From positions 1-64,000 of the forward strand of contig JANWHI010000087.1 of assembly GCA_025450495.1 (NCBI GenBank): a DNA stretch of 64,000 nucleotides. The letters run 5' to 3'. Each line of letters opens with the position of its first letter. Position 1 is the stretch's first letter. Source of the stretch: Candidatus Dormiibacter sp. (GTDB lineage: Bacteria; Chloroflexota; Dormibacteria; UBA8260). A model generated the notes under the pieces. That model was not told the DNA's origin. It saw nothing but the letters and a program-made list of their open reading frames with translations, and made no database searches. Positions 1-7,637 of the stretch are shown one piece after another. A program made the translations under genes and the position numbers.

Positions 1-23
1 AGTTGGCGGCGCAGGCAACATGA
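1..23 (+). CDS. 3' tail of an upstream gene (partial)
   Basis: One frame reads six codons (LAAQAT) and stops at a TGA that overlaps the next ATG by four bases (ATGA). This is the translational-coupling arrangement seen repeatedly in this window. Because the next gene looks like an anti-sigma factor, the upstream gene could be an ECF sigma factor, but that is inference; nothing of its domains is visible. Confidence 0.35.
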
Positions 24-793
24 TCAGCAACCTCGAGCAGCGGCTCGCCGACCTCGGCACGCACCTCGAGTTTCCCCCAACGCCGGCGCTGGCCGCGATG
101 GTGCGGCCGCGGCTAGCGCAGCCGCCACCCCGGCCGACGGCCAAGCGGGCGCGGGTGATCTTCGCGACCGTCGCCGCGATCCTCGCCGTGGCACTGACCC
201 CGCCGGTTCGCACCGCGATCGCGCACTGGCTGGGCATCAACGGCGTCGTGATCTCCCCGCTCAACTCGCTCTCGCCGAGCCCGGCGCCTCACCCCACCGC
301 CTCACCGGCGGGGCTCGGCTCCAACCTCGATCTGGGCAAGCGGACCACGCTCGAAGCCGCGCGCAGCACAGCCGGATTCCAGGTGGTGGTACCGCAAACC
401 CCTGGCGCACCCGACGGCGTGTACACGCGGTCAGACCTCGGCCCGGTGGTCACGCTCGCCTACGCCCCGAGCCCCGGGTTGCCGGCCTCCGCGCAGACGG
501 GAGTGGGACTGCTCATCACCGAGTTCCGCGGCACCACCAACCCCATGCTCATTCAGAAGTTCGTGGGCCCCGACACCACGATCACGCCCGTCACCGTCGA
601 TGGCGGATCGGGTCTCTGGCTGGACGGCGCGCCGCACCAGCTCGCCTACGACCTTCCCGACGGCAGCTTCGCGCCGGACTCGCTGCGCCTGGCCGGTCCG
701 ACCCTGGTGTTCGAGCGCGGGGAGGTCACCATCCGCGTCGAGGGCAACCTCAGCGAGGCGCAGGCCCTGGCCATCGCCCAGTCGCTCCGCTGA
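20..793 (+). CDS. membrane-anchored anti-sigma-like protein, 257 aa
   Basis: About 44 cytoplasmic N-terminal residues rich in Arg/Pro precede a single hydrophobic segment (about residues 45-62) and then a Ser/Pro-rich linker. The C-terminal extracytoplasmic domain (about residues 100-257) has a DUF4367-like pattern, with an 'FQVVVPQTPG' block and a beta-rich end finishing 'EAQALAIAQSLR'. Such proteins commonly sit directly after ECF sigma factors and act as single-span regulators. The start is the ATG coupled to the preceding stop. No catalytic motif is seen. The regulatory role is inferred from architecture only. Confidence 0.55.
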   Translation: MISNLEQRLADLGTHLEFPPTPALAAMVRPRLAQPPPRPTAKRARVIFATVAAILAVALTPPVRTAIAHWLGINGVVISPLNSLSPSPAPHPTASPAGLGSNLDLGKRTTLEAARSTAGFQVVVPQTPGAPDGVYTRSDLGPVVTLAYAPSPGLPASAQTGVGLLITEFRGTTNPMLIQKFVGPDTTITPVTVDGGSGLWLDGAPHQLAYDLPDGSFAPDSLRLAGPTLVFERGEVTIRVEGNLSEAQALAIAQSLR

Positions 794-842
794 GGCGGAA
801 CCGATACGTCGCGCGCGGTGTACAGGTGGCGGAGGATCCACC

Positions 843-2165
843 ATGAAGGTATTGCGCCGCCACGCGCTCCTGCTCGGCACCGCTGGACTCGTCGCCTGTG
901 GTGGTCCCGCGGTGACCATCGCCACCAGTCCGACCACGCACAGCGGCGCGACGGGTTCAGCGCCGGTTCAGCCCGCACGCCTCTGGGTGCAGCAGGGCAG
1001 CGAGGGGACATTCAGCTCGGTCGTTGTTCTCGACACGTCTCGCCACCAGCCAACGACCTTCCTCCCCGCCGGCGTCTTCACTCGCGACTGGTCGAAGCTC
1101 TACACGGTCGGCGCCAGCAGTGCGGGACCGACGCTCACCGCCATCGACCTCGCCACCGGCCGCAGCCTCGACACCACCGCGATCCCGCCCGGTTATGACC
1201 TCCCGGCGTCCGGTCCAAGCCAGCGGCCAACCGGCCTGTCACCGAACGGCCGTTACCTGGTGCTCTCCACCGGCACGGAGGCTGCGTCCGTCGTGCCTGC
1301 CAGGAGCAGCTTCCTTGTCTACGACACGCAGGCGCTGACCCACACACCGCTGCGAGTCGACCTGGCGGGCACGTTCGCGTTCGATGGCATCAGCAGCGAC
1401 GGGCACAACCTCTTCCTGCTCGAGGATCTCGGCCTCTCAACGGTCGGTGGCGGCTACCACGTTCGTCGCTACGACCTGCCCAGCCACGCGCTCGACCCGA
1501 GGGTGATCGCCGACAAGCGCACCGGCGAGAGAACCATGAGCGGATCACCGACCGACACGGTGACCTCGCGCGACGGCGCCTGGCAGTTCACGGTATACGC
1601 CTTCGGCGCCAGCTCTCCGTTCGTGCACGTGCTCAACCTCAACGACGCGACATCCTTCTGCATCGACCTGCCCAAGGCGCCGCGCGACGAAGCGCTCGAC
1701 CTGCTCTGGGGGCTGGCGGCCACCCACGACGGGCGTTTCGTGTACGCGGTCAACGCGGCCAACGGCGCCGTGGTCGAGATGCCCGCCGATACCGCCTTTG
1801 ACACGCGCGTCGGCTCGCTCCCCGTGCCGACAGCCGCGTCCCCCGCGGCGTGGATGCCGCTGGGTCCGATCACCGCTGAGGCCAAGCGCCTGGCCTACGG
1901 AGCTGCGGCGATCAGCCCGGACGACCGCACCCTCTACGGCCTCAGCGAGCTGGGCGTCAGCGTCATCGACACGGCGACACTGCGTGTCCGCGGATTGCTG
2001 GTGGCAACCACACCGGTGATCTCCGTGACGCTCAGCCCTGACGGTCAGCTGCTCTACGCGGCCAGTGCGGACAGCTCGCTGCTGCAGATCGACACCCGGA
2101 ACGGTCGCTGGACATCGATCGCGGGCAGCGTCCAGCCGCTCGACGTTCTCCATGTCGCCGGCTGA
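843..2165 (+). CDS. beta-propeller (WD40/YVTN-like) lipoprotein, 440 aa
   Basis: The start is the ATG preceded by GGCGGAGGA; the frame is open further upstream, but only this start gives a proper signal peptide. The N-terminus is a short Arg/His stretch, a hydrophobic core and an LVAC lipobox, so the mature protein should be lipid-anchored at Cys19 on the outer face of the membrane. The rest contains repeated blade-like blocks such as 'LSPNGRYLVLST', 'ATHDGRFVYAVNAANGAVV', 'ISPDDRTLYGLSELGVSVID' and 'LSPDGQLLYAASADSSLLQID', typical of seven-bladed quinoprotein/YVTN propellers. It probably pairs functionally with the preceding anti-sigma-like gene (49 nt gap). The ligand is unknown. Confidence 0.7.
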   Translation: MKVLRRHALLLGTAGLVACGGPAVTIATSPTTHSGATGSAPVQPARLWVQQGSEGTFSSVVVLDTSRHQPTTFLPAGVFTRDWSKLYTVGASSAGPTLTAIDLATGRSLDTTAIPPGYDLPASGPSQRPTGLSPNGRYLVLSTGTEAASVVPARSSFLVYDTQALTHTPLRVDLAGTFAFDGISSDGHNLFLLEDLGLSTVGGGYHVRRYDLPSHALDPRVIADKRTGERTMSGSPTDTVTSRDGAWQFTVYAFGASSPFVHVLNLNDATSFCIDLPKAPRDEALDLLWGLAATHDGRFVYAVNAANGAVVEMPADTAFDTRVGSLPVPTAASPAAWMPLGPITAEAKRLAYGAAAISPDDRTLYGLSELGVSVIDTATLRVRGLLVATTPVISVTLSPDGQLLYAASADSSLLQIDTRNGRWTSIAGSVQPLDVLHVAG

Positions 2166-2169
2166 ACGA

Positions 2170-2192
2170 GTTACATCAGCTCGGCGTGTAAC
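2170..2192. repeat. inverted repeat GTTACA-N11-TGTAAC
   Basis: Perfect 6-bp arms 5 bp after the lipoprotein stop. No T tract follows, so it is more operator-like than terminator-like. Short arms make chance occurrence possible. Confidence 0.25.
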
Positions 2193-2245
2193 CCTCCACC
2201 GTGTTGACGTAGGTCGGAATACCTGCCAACGGAACGGTGCGCACC

Positions 2246-2296
2246 GCTACGCTTGCTACGTTCGCGATGCTTGCTGCGTTCGCTGCGCTTGCCGCG
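2246..2296. repeat. degenerate 9-bp tandem repeat
   Basis: Five to six imperfect copies alternate between CTTGCTRCG and TTCGCTGCG-type units in the non-coding stretch between the lipoprotein and the next small gene. Seen directly; no function assigned. The rest of 2166-2442 holds no convincing gene. Confidence 0.5.
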
Positions 2297-2442
2297 CATC
2301 ACATGCGCACCCCGGGGGGTTGTCCACCCCTCCTTGTACAGACCTGTAGAAACCTGTGAAGACAAATTGGGGTCGCGGATTTGCCTCGCCTTTTAGGTCG
2401 TGCGGTGGTACGCTGGCGAGATCGATCAATTTGGGGGGAACG

Positions 2443-2646
2443 GTGGGTTCTACGCGCGCCGGAGAATCAGGGCACGGTGACCCGGGGTTGGGCTTCGAGG
2501 CCGATCTCGAGGAGGCGGTGAGCATCCTGCGGCTGCACACCGCCCGAGTCCGGGCTGCGCTCGCAGATCAAACGGCCGCCCGTGCCGAGGTCGTGGCGCG
2601 GCTGGATGCCGCACGGCACGTGCTGGCCGAGCCCTCGACCACCTGA
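2443..2646 (+). CDS. small helical protein of unknown function, 67 aa
   Basis: GTG start chosen because a strong purine run (GGGGGGAA) ends 1-2 nt before it and the coding character begins here; a longer in-frame ATG lies at 2356 in low-quality sequence. After a polar N-terminus, residues about 20-62 are predicted by eye to form one long amphipathic helix (AVSILRLHTARVRAALADQT and following). It is convergent with the NTF2-like gene, 16 nt away. I do not recognise a family. Confidence 0.4.
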   Translation: MGSTRAGESGHGDPGLGFEADLEEAVSILRLHTARVRAALADQTAARAEVVARLDAARHVLAEPSTT

Positions 2647-2662
2647 GCGCCGCAGCCGCGAC

Positions 2663-3028
2663 CTATCCGGCGGTGTCCGCCATCCACCACTCGGTGAACT
2701 CAGATGCGCGGCCGTCGCCCTCGAGCCGGATCACCCAGAGGTTGCTGTAGCTCGGCGGTTCCTGGCCCGGATAGTCGGTCCACCCGCGGACGAAACCACG
2801 ATTCCCGTCGATGCCAGGCACCTCGTGCCGGAAGCCGTGGTCACCGGACTCATCGCGGTGCCCGAGCCACCCTGCGACGATCGCATCACGCCCCTGCCAG
2901 GGTTGACGGAATGGCGCGGTGAGGTACTCCGCGGCCTCCGTGAAGAGGGCGGCGATGTCCGCAGGCTCATTGCTGTCCCAGGCTCGGAGGTACCGCCCGA
3001 CCCAAGCGTCGAAGTCGGCTCGATCCAT
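2663..3028 (-). CDS. SnoaL/NTF2-like protein, 121 aa
   Basis: Small alpha+beta cone-fold protein: an N-terminal helix (DFDAWVGRYLRAWDSNEP), then 'ALFTEAAEYLTAPFRQPWQG' and 'AIVAGWL', and a C-terminal beta sheet ending 'FTEWWMADTAG'. The pattern DxxxIxxLFxxDAxY...P...GxxaIxxxW is typical of SnoaL-like/nuclear-transport-factor-2-like domains, a fold used both by isomerases/hydrolases and by non-catalytic binders. The start at MDRADF is preferred over an upstream in-frame ATG because the added 19 residues do not resemble the family. The substrate cannot be told. Confidence 0.65.
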   Translation of the reverse strand: MDRADFDAWVGRYLRAWDSNEPADIAALFTEAAEYLTAPFRQPWQGRDAIVAGWLGHRDESGDHGFRHEVPGIDGNRGFVRGWTDYPGQEPPSYSNLWVIRLEGDGRASEFTEWWMADTAG

Positions 3029-3120
3029 GCGCCTGATGGTAGCGGCGTCTGGTGAGGACTCTGTGACGCGGCCGCCGCCGCGCACCTGCGTGTGGGCGAA
3101 GCGGTAGCCACAGCGCGGGG

Positions 3121-3675
3121 CTATCGCCCGAAGTCGACGTCCTTGGTCGCGACGGTCCCGGCCGTCCTACCCGGGGCTGTCTGGTACGTCCAGTACAGGT
3201 TGGTGTGCGTGATGACCTGGTCCGGGGGCGGCGCGCCCCATGACGTCTGGTCCTCGGTCGTGTGGGCGTCGCTGACCAGGGTGGCGTCGTACCCCCTGAC
3301 GAACGCGCCGTGCAGCGTCGAGCGGATGCAGGCGTCGGTCTGTGCACCGACGACAACGAGTCGCCCCACTCCGAGACCCGACAGCACGGTCTCGAGCGTG
3401 GTGTCCTCGAAGGAGTCGCCGTAGATCTTCTCGATGCGCGGCTCGGCGTCGTCCGGGGCCAGCTCGGGGACGATCCGCCAGTTGTCGCTCCCCCTCGCAA
3501 GCTGCGCGTCGGAGTGCTGCACCCAGACCACGGGCACCCGTTCGCGGCGCGCCTTGTCGACAAGGCTGCCGACATTGGCGACCACCGCGTCGCGCTGATG
3601 GGCTCCCTCGACGACGCCGTTCTGCACGTCGACGACGAGCAGCGCTGTGTTCGGCCGGTTCTCGAGTGTGGTCAT
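3121..3675 (-). CDS. isochorismatase-family cysteine hydrolase, 184 aa
   Basis: Rossmann-like cysteine hydrolase with the full triad: Asp16 in 'LLVVDVQNGV', Lys83 in 'RIEKIYGDSF' and Cys116 in 'GAQTDACIRSTLHGA', with the cis-peptide 'VVVGA' preceding it. Length matches the 180-200 aa family norm. Members cleave amides or vinyl ethers (nicotinamide, N-carbamoyl compounds, isochorismate); this one cannot be assigned a substrate. GGGGAGACC just before the ATG is a good ribosome site. It is divergent from the enoyl-CoA hydratase-family gene, and a TATGCT box facing it overlaps the opposing TAGCAT box. Confidence 0.8.
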   Translation of the reverse strand: MTTLENRPNTALLVVDVQNGVVEGAHQRDAVVANVGSLVDKARRERVPVVWVQHSDAQLARGSDNWRIVPELAPDDAEPRIEKIYGDSFEDTTLETVLSGLGVGRLVVVGAQTDACIRSTLHGAFVRGYDATLVSDAHTTEDQTSWGAPPPDQVITHTNLYWTYQTAPGRTAGTVATKDVDFGR

Positions 3676-3723
3676 GGTCTCCCCACGTCAGCGTCTCGAC
3701 AGCGCACGCGCGTCGTCTGCTCT

Positions 3724-3729
3724 TAGCAT
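3724..3729 (+). promoter_or_regulatory. candidate -10 box TAGCAT
   Basis: TANNNT box 8 nt before the ATG at 3738, the spacing expected for a leaderless transcript. On the other strand the same bases give TATGCT facing the isochorismatase-family gene, so the site could be bidirectional. No clear -35. Confidence 0.3.
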
Positions 3730-3737
3730 AGCGAGCC

Positions 3738-3785
3738 ATGGACGCACCACAGGGAGGCGCGCCGCGCGTTCCTGATCATGGTTGA
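3738..3785 (+). CDS. possible 15-codon leader ORF coupled to the next gene
   Basis: ATG 8 nt after a TAGCAT box opens a frame of 15 codons (MDAPQGGAPRVPDHG) whose TGA lies at 3783-3785, just inside the start of the enoyl-CoA hydratase-family gene at 3778. That arrangement could deliver terminating ribosomes to the downstream start, whose own purine-rich sequence (AGGGAGG) is about 20 nt away. It could also be a chance frame. Confidence 0.25.
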   Translation: MDAPQGGAPRVPDHG

Positions 3786-4581
3786 CATCACCGACTCCTC
3801 CGGTGCCCTGGTCGTCGAGCGCCGTCCCGGTGGTGTGACGGTGCTCACGCTCAACAACCCGCAGCGCCGCAACGCGCTCGACCCGCCGCTGGTTGAGGCG
3901 CTGCTCGCTGCCGCGTCGGATCTCCGGGCCGACCGGACCGCCCGATGCGTGGTCATCACGGGCTCGGGGACAGCGTTCTGCTCGGGCGCCGATCTCGGGG
4001 CGCTCAAGGCCGCGAGCACCGCCGGCACCCTCGCCCGGCGTGACCGGCTGACCGACTTCTACTCAGTCTTCCTGGATGTCCGCCAGCTCCCCATGCCCGT
4101 GATCGCCGCCGTCAATGGGGGCGCGATCGGCGCCGGCCTCAACCTGGCGCTGTGCTGCGACCTGCGCATCGCCGCGCGCTCCGCCCGTTTCGGCGCCACC
4201 TTTGTTCGGCTCGGCATCCACGCCGGCGGCGGCGCCACGCACATGCTGACCCGGCTGCTCGGTCCCGCGCTGGCCGCTGAGCTGTTGCTGTCCGGCGAGC
4301 TGATCGACGCCGAACGAGCGCTGTCGATGCGCCTGGTCAACCGGGTGGTCGATGACGACGATCTGCTCGATGCCACCGTGGCGCTGGCCACGACCATCGC
4401 GGCCAACTCCCCGCAGGCGGTCCGTGCCACCAAACGCACGCTCGCGGTGGCGCTCGATGCGAACTTCGCCACCACCCTCGAGGTGGAGTCCCTGGCCCAG
4501 GCGATCACCCAGGAGAGCGACGACGCCACCGAGGGATGGTCGGCCTTCCAACAGAAGCGCGCGCCCCGCTTCAGAGACTGA
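3778..4581 (+). CDS. enoyl-CoA hydratase/isomerase (crotonase) family protein, 267 aa
   Basis: Crotonase fold: 'VTVLTLNNPQRRNALD' at the N-terminus, the oxyanion-hole blocks 'FCSGADLGAL' and 'NGGAIGAGLNLALCCDLRIA', then 'GIHAGGGATHMLTRLLG' and the C-terminal 'EGWSAFQQKRAPRF'. Acts on CoA thioesters in the cytoplasm. The position just before the GGG loop reads 'TFVRLGI', where typical hydratases have a PE(I/V)-type acidic motif, while the later 'AAELLLSGELI' glutamate region is kept. Hydratase activity is therefore uncertain and an isomerase or another crotonase reaction is possible. Its 3' end overlaps the convergent MFS gene by 11 bp. Confidence 0.8.
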   Translation: MVDITDSSGALVVERRPGGVTVLTLNNPQRRNALDPPLVEALLAAASDLRADRTARCVVITGSGTAFCSGADLGALKAASTAGTLARRDRLTDFYSVFLDVRQLPMPVIAAVNGGAIGAGLNLALCCDLRIAARSARFGATFVRLGIHAGGGATHMLTRLLGPALAAELLLSGELIDAERALSMRLVNRVVDDDDLLDATVALATTIAANSPQAVRATKRTLAVALDANFATTLEVESLAQAITQESDDATEGWSAFQQKRAPRFRD

Positions 4582-5779
4582 GAGAGGCAGTTTCCCCAGC
4601 TGGGGATGCCGGCAGCAGGTCCGATGATGCGGCGAGCCGGCCGGTGCGTCGCAGGGTCATCGCCACCGCCACGCCACCGGCCCAGGGCACCGCGAGCGTG
4701 AGCACGATGACGTGCTGGAGGGACACGGTGTGAACGAGCGCGCCCACGCCGGCCGACACCACCGCCGACGATCCCACCAGCACCGCCCGGTACACACCGA
4801 TGGTGAAGCTGGACCGCGACGGCAGCGCGCTGACCGACAGTGTGTTCGACACAGTGAACAGGATCGCGGCGACAGTGACGAAGGGGATGACCAGCACTGC
4901 GCCCACCGCAGCCGGGGCCAGCAGCATGGCGGCGCCCACCACCACCAGCGTCAGCATCACCACCATCGAGGTGAGCAGGCCGCCGAAGCGGTCATACAGC
5001 CGCCCGCCGCTGAACTTGCCGACGGTGGCCGCCAGCCGGCCGATGCCCATCAGGGTGGCGACGTACGGCAGCGTCTCGCCACGGTCGACGAACATCGTCG
5101 GCGACAGCCCGATGATCACGTAGTTGGTGGTGCCGGCCACCACCCCGGTGAGCAGCGCCACCCTGTACAGCGGACTGCGCAGGCCGGCGCGAAGCGAGGC
5201 CATCATCTGTCCCGGGATCCCCGGCTGGTGGTCGGCCTCGAGGTAGCGGGGCGCCAGCACGGCGAGGGCAGCCGCAGCCACGCCCGCCGCGATGAACGGG
5301 AGGCGCCAGTGGCCCTGTCCGACGTTGCCGGCGAACGCCGCGGTGGCCAGCGCCAGCGAGTAGGCCAGCCCGTAGTTGGCCACGGCTCGGCCCCGTCGCA
5401 CCGGGTACATACGCCCCACGGTGGCCAGTCCGGAGGCGAAGAACAGGCCGCTGCCGGCGCCGAGAATCGCCTGCCCCAGCAGCAGAATCGCGAAGGATGG
5501 CGCCAGCCCGGAGATGAGCGCGCCAGCCCCCAGCAACAACGCCGCGAGGCGGACGACGCGCCCATCGCTGCCGCGAAAGCCGAGCACGCCGCCGACCACG
5601 TTGCAGACGGCGATCGACACCGTCAGAGCGGCGAGCAGGACCGCCTGCTGGGAGACGTCGAGGTGCAGGTCGTGACGCACCAGCGGGAACAACGGCGAGA
5701 TCAGGGCCTCGGACGCGGCGGTGAGGAAGTAGACGGACGAGACGTGGATCAGAGCAAGTCGCCGCGCGGCGGGGGTCAT
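4571..5779 (-). CDS. MFS transporter, 402 aa
   Basis: Twelve hydrophobic segments with the loop 2-3 motif recognisable as 'GFRGSDGRVV' and a loop 8-9 counterpart 'GRLYDRFGG'. This is a major-facilitator carrier, probably for the organic acid handled by the operon it ends. The ATG overlaps the stop of the preceding dehydrogenase gene as ATGA. The frame is open upstream, but that extension is Arg/Pro-rich shadow sequence of the neighbouring gene. Last gene of the 10675-4571 operon. Substrate and direction are not evident. Confidence 0.8.
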   Translation of the reverse strand: MTPAARRLALIHVSSVYFLTAASEALISPLFPLVRHDLHLDVSQQAVLLAALTVSIAVCNVVGGVLGFRGSDGRVVRLAALLLGAGALISGLAPSFAILLLGQAILGAGSGLFFASGLATVGRMYPVRRGRAVANYGLAYSLALATAAFAGNVGQGHWRLPFIAAGVAAAALAVLAPRYLEADHQPGIPGQMMASLRAGLRSPLYRVALLTGVVAGTTNYVIIGLSPTMFVDRGETLPYVATLMGIGRLAATVGKFSGGRLYDRFGGLLTSMVVMLTLVVVGAAMLLAPAAVGAVLVIPFVTVAAILFTVSNTLSVSALPSRSSFTIGVYRAVLVGSSAVVSAGVGALVHTVSLQHVIVLTLAVPWAGGVAVAMTLRRTGRLAASSDLLPASPAGETASLSL

Positions 5780-6822
5780 GCGGTTGTCACGAAGGCCCGG
5801 TTCACCCGCGCCGCGAAGTCGCTGGTGGTGCTGACCGGCCCGTCCGCAGGAGCAAGGTCGTACGTGCACGGGCCGGACCTCATCACCGCGGCCAATGCAG
5901 CCCGCACCCGGGAAGCCAGCTCTGCGGTCGCCGCAAACCACTCGAGAAGGGTCGCCAGCGCCAGGTACGCTCCGGCCGGGTTGGCGCGGTTGGTCCCGGC
6001 GTGCGCCGGCGCCGAGCCGTGCAGGGGCTCGAACAGGCCGACACAACGCCCCGTCGACGGCGTGCCAGGGTGCACGCTCGCGGAGGCGCCGAGAGCGATC
6101 GAGCCGGCGCGTCCCGCGGCGAGATCACTGAGGATGTCGCCGAAGATGCCCTCGGTGACGATGACCGCGTCGGGAAGGCCGCGCTTGGCCAGCTCGAAGG
6201 CGCTGCGATCGACGTGCCGATGGCTGACCTCGATGCCGCGGGACGCGGCGACCTCGGTGACGACGTTCCGCCAGAGCCGGCTCGTGGCCAGGAGATTTGC
6301 CTTGTCGACCGAGACCAGCTGGGTGCCCGGCCGCCGCTCGACGTAGTCGCAGGCCAGCTCGGCCAGCTCGGCGATGCGCTCACGCTCCAGGATGATCTCG
6401 TCCGATGCCGGGGCCGTGCCATCGCTCTCTCGTCGCGTCGAAGCCGAGCCATAGGCGCCGCCGAGAAGATTGCGCACGATGGTGAGCGGGCGCTGTCCCT
6501 CGCGCCAGATGTCGCGAACGCTGACGCGCAGCTCGAAGTGCTCGCGAAGCTGCAGCAGCGGCAGCTCCGTTCGGTAGCCGGGCACCACCACGCCGGGATG
6601 ATCACCAACCGCCCCGAGCAGGATCGCGTCGGCCGACTCGCAGGCGGCCATGGTGATCCCGGGCAACCCGGTGTGGTGATCGGCGAACGCAGTGCAACCG
6701 ATCGGCCAGGGGCCGGTGACCTCGATCGGGAAATCAGCCGTCAGGGTGCCGAGCAATTCGGCGGGCCCTGACATGACCTCGGCTCCGATGCCGTCGCCGG
6801 GGAGCAGCGCCACGCGGATCAT
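5776..6822 (-). CDS. isopropylmalate/isocitrate/tartrate dehydrogenase-family enzyme, 348 aa
   Basis: Beta-decarboxylating dehydrogenase fold: 'LLPGDGIGAEV' at the N-terminus, substrate-site Lys in 'VDKANLLATSRLW', metal-binding Asp block 'GIFGDILSDLAA', and the nucleotide-binding 'FEPLHGSAPAHAGTNRANP', where the lack of a phosphate-binding Arg/Lys-Tyr pattern suggests NAD+ use. The metal block reads VTEGIFGDILSD instead of the usual VTxNxFGDILSD. Sitting among acyl-CoA genes with no leu genes, a catabolic 2-hydroxy-dicarboxylate role (malate- or tartrate-type) is more likely than leucine synthesis. ATGA overlap at both ends. Confidence 0.75.
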   Translation of the reverse strand: MIRVALLPGDGIGAEVMSGPAELLGTLTADFPIEVTGPWPIGCTAFADHHTGLPGITMAACESADAILLGAVGDHPGVVVPGYRTELPLLQLREHFELRVSVRDIWREGQRPLTIVRNLLGGAYGSASTRRESDGTAPASDEIILERERIAELAELACDYVERRPGTQLVSVDKANLLATSRLWRNVVTEVAASRGIEVSHRHVDRSAFELAKRGLPDAVIVTEGIFGDILSDLAAGRAGSIALGASASVHPGTPSTGRCVGLFEPLHGSAPAHAGTNRANPAGAYLALATLLEWFAATAELASRVRAALAAVMRSGPCTYDLAPADGPVSTTSDFAARVNRAFVTTA

Positions 6823-7637
6823 GCCGCCACCAGAGCCGCGCCGTTGGCGGACATGATCCGAGCCAGCACCGCCTCGCCGACGACCGGCTCACAGCGAGCC
6901 ACCCAGCTGGCGATGCCGTCGTCGAGCGTGGGGTAGTCCGAGTGACCGAGGTCGCTGCCGAACACGAGCAGCTCTGGTGGATAGACACGGACGAGGTGCG
7001 CGGTGACCGCATCGTCGCCCGCCGCGAGCAGGTCGGGCAGCACGCCCACCTCGAGGTGCGCTCCGAGGGCACGCAGAGCGTCGGCCTGCTCGTCACGCCA
7101 GCCGAGGAACGGCATCAACGGGTGGTTGACGAGAAAGCGCCGCACCCCCACACGTTGGGCGGCGGCGAACGCGGTGATGGCCTCGTCGATGGTGGCGTGC
7201 CCCGAGGCCAGAACCATGTCGGCCGCGGCCACCTCCTCGAACACCGGCAGCCACGTCGGGGACAGCGTCGCGCCGTCGCAGATGGGCACGGTGGCGAAGG
7301 CGACGCCACGATGCACGGACAGCTCGGGGCTGCGATTGGCCCGCTGGTGCGCCGGTGACGAGATCGTCGGCAGCCACGCCACCCGAGCCCCGAGGCGCGC
7401 GGCGACGCGCACCGCGTCAGGGTTGGCGCCACCGACGGGGCTGTTCAGCACGATGCCCCCGACCGCGCCCCCACCGAGCAGCAGCGCGCGCTCTGCCGTG
7501 GTGCCCTCGTGCGCCTTGAGCACGAACACCTCGATGCCGGCCCGCCGGGCTGACGCGGCGGTTGCCGGATCATCGGTATGGCGGGGCAGCAGGCTGGGCC
7601 CGGAGTGCACGTGGAGGTCGACGATCCCGCTGGTCAC
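6819..7637 (-). CDS. DUF6282-type metal-dependent hydrolase, 272 aa
   Basis: Amidohydrolase-like TIM-barrel protein beginning 'IVDLHVHSGPSLLPRHTDD', with further metal-site candidates in 'VLKAHEGT', 'LASGHATIDEA', 'LVNHPLMPFLG' and 'LVFGSDLGHSDYPT'. The combination of a DxHxHxxP start, a VLKxH second strand and a GSDxGH end is what I know from the DUF6282 family, whose chemistry is uncharacterised. The GTG start overlaps the upstream stop (GTGA), and its own stop overlaps the next ATG. Embedded in the acyl-CoA operon, it could hydrolyse a lactone or amide of the substrate (inference). Confidence 0.65.
   Translation of the reverse strand: MTSGIVDLHVHSGPSLLPRHTDDPATAASARRAGIEVFVLKAHEGTTAERALLLGGGAVGGIVLNSPVGGANPDAVRVAARLGARVAWLPTISSPAHQRANRSPELSVHRGVAFATVPICDGATLSPTWLPVFEEVAAADMVLASGHATIDEAITAFAAAQRVGVRRFLVNHPLMPFLGWRDEQADALRALGAHLEVGVLPDLLAAGDDAVTAHLVRVYPPELLVFGSDLGHSDYPTLDDGIASWVARCEPVVGEAVLARIMSANGAALVAA

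Noticed and set aside
600..842. N-terminal extension of the propeller lipoprotein
   Set aside because: It overlaps the preceding gene and would bury the signal peptide and lipobox.
4712..6346. Long plus-strand open frame opposite the MFS and dehydrogenase genes
   Set aside because: His/Arg/Gln-rich low-complexity translation with no family features; antisense shadow caused by high GC codon positions.
5776..6822. Leucine biosynthesis leuB
   Set aside because: No leuA/leuC/leuD nearby and the operon is catabolic; the motif variants also differ.
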